A stretch of DNA of 64,000 nt, from positions 125,073 through 189,072 of the forward strand of contig NMRA01000345.1 of assembly GCA_002633005.1 (NCBI GenBank), read 5' to 3'. The DNA is from Phoronis australis. Taxonomy: Eukaryota > Phoronida > Phoronidae. The notes beneath the pieces are model-generated. The model made no database searches, was not told the DNA's origin, and saw nothing but the letters and a program-made list of their open reading frames with translations. Below, piece after piece: positions 58,023 through 64,000 of this stretch; the stretch's first letter is position 1, and the number at the start of each line of letters is the position of its first letter. Both the position numbers and the translations under genes were made by a program.

Positions 58023-61000
58023 TTAATTCTTTGTTAGCAAGTTGGCATACTGAAAGTCTCCACTGGTTTCATAATCGCACATGTCCAAAGCCACTTCACA
58101 ACTCTCTCTCACTACTCTGTGTTCATCAGTTAAGAACTGTCCAAGGATTCCACGACATTCTTCCGTTGCTATAGCACCCAACGCCTCGGCACATTCGTGG
58201 CGAACCATGGGGTTTTCCGAAGTATTTCTGAGGTTCTCGCTAAGACTCGACACAGATTCCTCTCTTTGCATCTGACCGAGAACGTAAGCTATCTCGTGAC
58301 GAAACAAGGCGCTTTTGGGGCACCTCAAGCCTACAAAAATCGGTGAATGTACACAGTAACTGTTGTAAAATTAACAGGGTAACACTGAAACAGGTTCTCA
58401 AGAGATCATCTGAAGAACCGAGGTAACGAAAACAGATGATTACTCATCAAAACAGTTTGACCTTGTAGAGCAAGAACAAATTTTATCATGCGAAAATGAA
58501 AACGCTCTTACATGTAACAGGGCTCGACATAACGAGCTGCAGGTCGCATTTGCGACCTGAAATTTGGAAATGCGAGCTGAGATTTTTGTCAGCTCGTATA
58601 AAGTCGCAAAATGCGACCTGGAATTTCCAACGAATGNCAAGTTGGCATACTGAAAGTCTCCACTGGTTTCATAATCGCACATGTCCAAAGCCACTTCACA
58701 ACTCTCTCTCACTACTCTGTGTTCATCAGTTAAGAACTGTCCAAGGATTCCACGACATTCTTCCGTTGCTATAGCACCCAACGCCTCGGCACATTCGTGG
58801 CGAACCATGGGGTTTTCCAAAGTATTTCTGAGGTTCTCGCTAAGACTCGACACAGATTCCTCTCTTTGCATCTGACCGAGAACGTAAGCTATCTCGTGAC
58901 GAAACAAGGCGCTTTTGGGGCACCTCAAGCCTACAAAAATCGGCGAATGTACACAGTAACTGTTGTAAAATTAACAGGGCAACACTTAAACAGGTTCTGA
59001 AGAGATCATTTGAAGAACCGAGGTAACGAAAACAGATGATTACTCATCAAAACAAAGTTTGACCTTGTAGAGCAAGAACAAATTTTATCCTTATACGAAA
59101 ATGGAAACGCTCATACATGTAATAATAAGGACTTCCACTAATTTTGCATTAGTCACATGGTTCATTTAACTGTAAGCGCTGATGTCAATTTACAAATCAA
59201 ATATGTTCACAAATATACTTGGAATGTGCTTACAAGTTACAACTAACAGTTACTGTACTTTTCAAAAACATAGTTTTTGGAGAAATTTGTTAAGCTTCAT
59301 AGGAGTTATGACAAATATCTTGAAGGAAAACTGGACCAAAAATAAATTACTCTGATGACGCATACAGTACAGGCCTTTGAATTTTCCTCTTTTAGGAGGA
59401 TTTCCTCTTTTTTGGTTTTGGGGTCCTCTTACTGGATTTTCAGTTTCCTTTTTTCATCTCTTTTTATCCTTATTTTAACTTTATTTGTGCAAAAACGATT
59501 ATATCAGATAAATTTTACAGCACAAAAATCGTTTCTACCACACATGCCTATTTGTTTGTGGAACAATACACCACCTGGAAATTTTTCATCCATTTTTGTC
59601 ACTGATCATACAAAGCCCTTCACAATATGGCTGATAAGTGAAATTTCTCCAGAAAATAAAGATTACGAAAATTTTAGTCCATTACTAGCGTGGTTTGCAC
59701 TATCGTAGTTATGACAAAAACATAAAAGAAAATTAGAAAAAAATAAATTACTTTGAAGAGGCATACAGTAATTCTTCACAGTATGGCTGACAAGTGAAAA
59801 TTTCCCAGAAAAATAAAACAGTTAAGAAAATTTCAGTCTATTCCTAGCATGGTTTCATGGTATGTACTGTGTAGATGTAATAAAACAACTTTTGGTACAT
59901 TTTCCATTATTCGCAGCTTTTGTATCAACCAAGCCTTGTATCAGAGGGTGAAAACAATTATAGTTGTCCATGAGAATGGAAATACAGATTGTGAGATAAG
60001 AAATGGATTAATGACAACAGAATGCTCACAGTGAGTATGTTGGTGTGGTTGATGAGGGAGGAATACAAGCTGCCCTGAATTTCCCCTTGAACTCGACAAA
60101 CGAGCATTTCAGTTCTCCATATATATTACCTTCACACAGAGCCAACACAGATTCTCGGTCACCTCTGTTTCGTAATGTGAACATNGTCGTGAAGAACAGT
60201 AAGGCCGTACCTGCATGAATGAAGTCAATTTTGAGATCCGAAATTTGTGAGCATTTAACGCTGCAGGTAAGAGCATAATCTAAACATTTTCTCGATGATC
60301 TAAAAAATCTATTTTGGCGCGTTAAAATGGCGGGAAAATTTTGCGACCTGGCATTTACGAATGCGAGCTGGATTTTGAAAATGCGACCTGGGATTTTGGC
60401 TAGGTCGCAAAATGCGACCTGGCGATTTTAATAGCGTCGAGCCCTGTGTAATAATAAGGACTTCCACTAATTTTGCATTAGTCACATGGTTCATTTAACT
60501 GTAAGCGCTGATGTCAATTTACAATTCAAATATGTTCACAAATATACTTGGAATGTGCTTACAAGTTACAACTAACAGTTACTGTACTTTTCAAAAACAT
60601 AGTTTTTGGAGAAATTTGTTAAGCTTCATAGGAGAGTTATGACAAATATCTTGAAGGAAAACTGGACCAAAAATAAATTACTCTGATGACGCATACAGTA
60701 CAGGCCTTCGAATTTTCCTCTTTTAGGAGGATTTCCTCTTTTTTGGTTTCGGTGTCCTCTTACTGGATTTTCAGTTTCCTTTTTTCATCTGTTTTTATCA
60801 TTATTTTAACTTTATTTGTGCAAAACGATTATATCAGATAAATTTTACAGCACAAAAATCATTTCTACCACACAAGCCTATTTGTTTGTGGAACAATACA
60901 CGGATCTGATATAAAATTTCCACGGCAAATTCCTTTCTTACTGTGGCGCTGCAGACGACGTTCACCTCAAAAAGCGGAAGTTGCTCTTTATGTTTCGGAG

Positions 61001-63717
61001 GAACGTAAATTGTCAACATTGCCGGGGCATCTGGGATAGCGTGGTGGGATTTTCAATGGCGTCTCGTGTTATTGTAAACCGCGGTGACAAATACTACGGT
61101 TCTGCAGCCAAAAATGTGTGGGTTGGGAGTGGACGGACGAGCTAAAAAACGCAGACACATGCTACTGATGGTGGTAACATTTCTTTCTTTTTTCAGTCCT
61201 CCCGATCGACCATTTCAAGGCTGGGTAGCGCGCATGTTTTGGGCCGTAAAAGTTTCCGCGTTTTTTGTCATTGGTCATTCCAAGCCCTGATGTACTGTGT
61301 AGATGTAATAAAACAACTTTTGGTACATTTTCCATTATTCGCAGCTTTTGTAGCAACCAAGCCTTGTATCAGAGGGTGAAAATAATTATAGTAGTCCATG
61401 AGAATGGAAATACAGATTGTGAGATAAGAAATGGATTAATGACAACAGAATGTTCACAGTGAGTATGTTGGTATGGTTGATGAGGGAGGAATACAAGCTG
61501 CCCTGAATTTCCCCTTGAACTCGACAAACGGGCATTTCAGTTCTCCATATGTATTACCTTCACACAGAGCCCACACAGATTCTCGGTCACCTCTGTTTCG
61601 TAATGTGAACATGGCTCGGTACCTCTCGAACAACGACAGGTCCTCACACAAGAGCGTGGCCTTCAGTTTAGCAGTGCACGTCTCACCACTAGGTGGTGCT
61701 GGGTCCACAGATTTGTATGGGTTGCTTGGCAGAGTTTCACCGTCCTCAGCATGTAACCAAGAAATTTTCTTCAAGGCCAGGTCACATGTTTCTGCAATCT
61801 AATCACGCAAATACACTATCATAAGGACTTTCATTACAACATAAATCTTACGAGTGTTTATTTCATTGACATGTACCTTATTTTTAGTATAACTTAACCA
61901 CTGAATGAAACTTACATCAACTTACTAATTCCTATTCTTTTAAATCTTAATTCTTGAAATGGGTGAACCAAAATTTTGAGTTTAAGCAATATAACCATTT
62001 TACTAACCAAAAAATTAAGAAGAAAGCTTTTCAGGTAATAAGATAAAAAAGTAGAATAATTAAGTACAGCCGATCCATGTTACAACAAACCGGCCCTGGC
62101 ATCCTAAAACATTGACTGTAACTGAAATTCTGAGTCTGTAACTACATCAACACAGCTTGGCACATGTAGAATGAATCCTTTGTCCGTTGTAACCCCCAAT
62201 CGACAGTACAGCAGTTACACTCACTTCTTGATTCGAATTTTCTAAATTCTTCTGCAAAACTGCAATGGCCTCCTTTGAGCCTATGGCACCAAGGGCCTCC
62301 CCTAAAACCAAATGAAAAAATGGTAATATCATTCAAACCATACACTTTCTAGTTTTGGTAACAGTAACTTTAGGCACTATACTCACTTGTGTGTATATTT
62401 CTTCCAGCAACAATTCTGCTGTGTAGATCGTGCACCTTAAAAAATTCACTAACAAAATCAAAACTTCATTTCAGTGCATCATTATCAATTGGCAACTAGG
62501 CAATTTTGAGAACCAATTCACTGAATTTCGCCAGTTCATCCACTGAATAACCACCCGATATTCCAGTCACTAAGTAGCAAGACTGCCTCGTCCACCAGTC
62601 TGCTCACCTACTAGTGCCAAACAATGTATAGTGAAAATCCTTGGCATTTCATGAGTGCGCTCAAAAATAGTTCGACAATGAGACAAATAAGGAGAAAGGG
62701 AAACAGTAAAAGTTATCAAAGCAGAAATGGCCATTTGGCATTGTTTTCGATGTCAGATATTACAAGATGTCACGCTTTTTTTTCGTCTAAAAATACATGA
62801 GGAGATAATCTGACTGGCTCCAACTTCCAAGTAATGTCAAATGTTGGCTGATGAAGTAAAACCCACAGTAATTGCTTGGTTCTCAAAGTCAGGTGCTGCT
62901 ATTGTTGAGAAGTGCCCTGAAAGTGATCATATTAATGGTGCATTTTACTTTGTTCAGCTGGCTAAAAAATGAAAATCATGAAATCGGTCTCGAGGAAACT
63001 TGACAAGATCACTCTAATAATCATATTCACGTTGATAAAAATTACATGTTAATAAAATAACGTTAATTTAACCAATCTTTTTTCAACTATTGGCCATCTT
63101 ATTCACCAAATAATAATTGATTTAACCCGTAACCGCTCACATATTCCTCCGATTCTTTGACACAAGTTATGCTAAGGGAGGAAATGGGTGATCATGAGGC
63201 CGACAATTACAGAAATTCTTTACACAGAACAAAAAATTTTCCCCTGATTATGCAAATGAATATTCAGTTCCAAGTTCACGCATTTAAGCAGGATTCCAAG
63301 TTCACACAAAGCAATGGCGAAAACCAACCAACCAACCCAGGCTGAGCATTTGCCCAATCAAAATCGCGATTTAATCGATCAGTGCAGCCAATCCCCCAAA
63401 ACATATTATCTTTGTAAGTCATTTTCAAGAATAATTGGCAAACCTGCTTCATGTCGCACGATTATTTCTTGTTTGTCGTCCTCCAGTATTTCCATCAAGA
63501 AAGGAATAGCACGAACGTCTTGCATTTGTCCCAAACAATATCCCAGTTCATGTTTCAGTAATTCAGAAGAGTCACCAAAACAATTTAAAATATTCCTGAT
63601 AGCATCTTCACCCCCAATGTTTCGTAGGGTGAAAAGTGCCCTGAATCTTTGTTTCAACGGCAGTGATTGATTTAAAAGAACCTGTCCTATTCTGTCGACT
63701 GCATTCACGTTTTCCAT
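58023..63717 (-). CDS. DOHH: Deoxyhypusine hydroxylase (4 exons, 299 aa)
   Basis: Diiron HEAT-repeat monooxygenase that hydroxylates deoxyhypusine on eIF5A, the last step of hypusine formation; cytosolic. Exons in transcript order: 63717-63444, 62301-62225, 61798-61558, 58330-58023 (TAA). Phases are consistent over 900 nt. All four iron-binding His-Glu dyads are present: LKHE (56-57), VRHE (89-90), FRHE (209-210) and VRHE (242-243), each followed by an LGxxG-like HEAT turn (YCLGQM, EALGAI, YVLGQM, EALGAI). Other family blocks are [17 protein letters not shown] and [13 protein letters not shown]. The start is the ATG of [12 protein letters not shown], which aligns with the human N-terminus; an in-frame upstream extension is open but unlikely to be used. 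Human DOHH is 302 aa. The intron between exons 3 and 4 holds a second haplotype of the locus (58628-60184). Confidence 0.96.
58628..58930 (-). other. DOHH: Second copy of DOHH exon 4 (alternative haplotype)
   Basis: Near-identical to 58028-58330, with one coding change seen (NTSENP becomes NTLENP). It begins directly after the single n at 58627 and lacks the last few codons and the stop. It is an assembly-placed allele rather than a tandem gene. Confidence 0.9.
59371..59616. mobile_element. hAT-like MITE family D, degenerate copy (alternative haplotype)
   Basis: Begins CAGGCCTTTGAATTTTCCTC and runs in the inverse direction to the copy at 36200-36462, with the shared TTTATTTGTGCAAAAACG-type interior. 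The right terminus is decayed (CACTGATCATACAAAGCCCT). Confidence 0.6.
60130..60184 (-). other. DOHH: Partial second copy of DOHH exon 3 (alternative haplotype)
   Basis: Matches the 3' part of exon 61558-61798 (donor side), then stops at a single n at 60185. Together with 58628-58930 it shows that 58628-60184 is one contig of the other haplotype covering intron 3. Confidence 0.88.
60701..61289. mobile_element. Longer family D element in DOHH intron 3
   Basis: Begins CAGGCCTTCGAATTTTCCTC and ends GGTCATTCCAAGCCCTG. Its left 200 bp equal 59371-59571 of the other haplotype. 60902-61289 is unrelated to that haplotype but matches the inverse of 39480-39650. After 61289 the two haplotypes rejoin (ATGTACTGTGTAGATG at 61290 and 59862). 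No intact transposase ORF. Confidence 0.6.
61799..62224. other. DOHH intron 2
   Basis: Plain intron between exons 62225-62301 and 61558-61798. The sequence following the exon 2 donor (TGTAACTGCTGTACTGTCGA) stays open but is not conserved DOHH. Confidence 0.5.
62302..63443. other. DOHH intron 1
   Basis: 1.1-kb AT-rich intron; nothing else recognised. Confidence 0.55.
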
Positions 63718-63927
63718 TTCGTGTGGTTTTGCAATAACATGGTTATGTAAGCTGTCTGCCGCCACCTGGCGACCAGCATCCAAGTGCGTTAGTTGGCTCA
63801 CACCGTAGACTGAGAATATTTTTTAATCAACGTATCAAATTTGAGTGGGCTGAAGACAGACAAATTGTACACACCCGATCATCAGCAAACTAATTGGGGA
63901 TAAAAACTTCACTGTGTGAACATTGGC

Positions 63928-64000
63928 AGGCCCGGATGGTCGCCGAGGTCTCAGTCCGGTGGGGGAGGCCCGCGGGCGGGCCCGGCCGGCCAGTAGATGT
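63928..64000. other. Abruptly GC-rich window end
   Basis: The last 70 bp contain GGCCCGCGGGCGGGCCCGGCCGGCC-type sequence (CCCGCGGGCGGGCCCGGCCG), in contrast with the AT-rich surroundings. It lies about 210 bp upstream of the DOHH start codon. It could be a CpG-rich promoter edge, a repeat or a misassembled end; I cannot tell. Confidence 0.4.

Larger units (their letters stand above)
58518..60446. mobile_element. Polymorphic hAT-like element with reiterated GCGACCTGG motifs, interrupted in the assembly
   Basis: Left end 58518-58626 starts CAGGGCTCGACATAACGAGC. Right end 60186-60446 finishes ATAGCGTCGAGCCCTG, its inverse. Both ends carry many copies of GCGACCTGG/CAGGTCGC and GCGAGCTG, which look like subterminal transposase-binding sites. 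TGTAA flanks both outer sides (58513-58517 and 60447-60451). The other haplotype, placed between the two single-n joins, has an empty site with one TGTAA at 59119-59123. The middle of the element is missing from the assembly. Confidence 0.75.

Noticed and set aside
58023-58930. Tandem duplicate of DOHH or a second DOHH-like gene
   Set aside because: The copies are truncated at single-n joins and nearly identical; alternative haplotypes explain them better.

Overview
Eukaryotic nuclear DNA from an invertebrate animal. The genes have many short exons with GT-AG introns of about 0.1-3.4 kb, the DNA is AT-rich, small non-autonomous DNA transposons are dense, and N gaps mark a draft assembly. All four genes are animal genes. 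I cannot name the species; a marine invertebrate such as a deuterostome or mollusc fits, but this is a guess.

The layout is two convergent pairs joined by a divergent promoter. (1) POMGNT1 (+), about 0.5-19.3 kb, encodes O-mannose beta-1,2-GlcNAc transferase. I rebuilt it as 17 coding exons and 585 codons with consistent phases. (2) DEPDC1 (-), 41.0-23.6 kb, encodes a DEP plus RhoGAP-like mitotic protein: 12 exons, 938 aa. (3) DCAF15 (+), 41.3-56.9 kb, encodes a CUL4-DDB1 substrate receptor: 11 visible coding exons plus one that is probably lost in or near an N gap. (4) DOHH (-), 63.7-58.0 kb, encodes deoxyhypusine hydroxylase: 4 exons, 299 aa, with all four His-Glu iron dyads. DEPDC1 and DCAF15 start 330 bp apart and share a promoter region with ETS, CCAAT and CHR-like motifs. 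The four genes belong to separate pathways (dystroglycan-type O-mannosylation, mitosis, ubiquitin ligase targeting, eIF5A hypusination); I see no functional operon or cluster.

The most notable biology is in POMGNT1. The last exon ends in KKDEL, and the best first exon gives a short cleavable-looking signal peptide instead of the usual type II Golgi anchor. This predicts a soluble, ER-retained enzyme rather than the Golgi membrane enzyme known in mammals.

The assembly has merged alternative haplotypes in at least two places, each marked by single n characters. One is 1892-6861, where three POMGNT1 exons appear twice. The other is 58.0-61.8 kb, where the DOHH terminal exon appears twice and exon 3 partly twice. 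The second case exposes a filled and an empty allele of a transposon insertion. Other mobile DNA includes a 688-bp near-perfect palindrome with an 8-bp target duplication, a PIF/Harbinger-like 1.6-kb element with TTA duplication, a roughly 260-bp MITE family with at least five copies, several foldback elements, and minisatellites. No prokaryotic system, CRISPR array, viral gene or rRNA gene was recognised; tRNAs were not systematically excluded.
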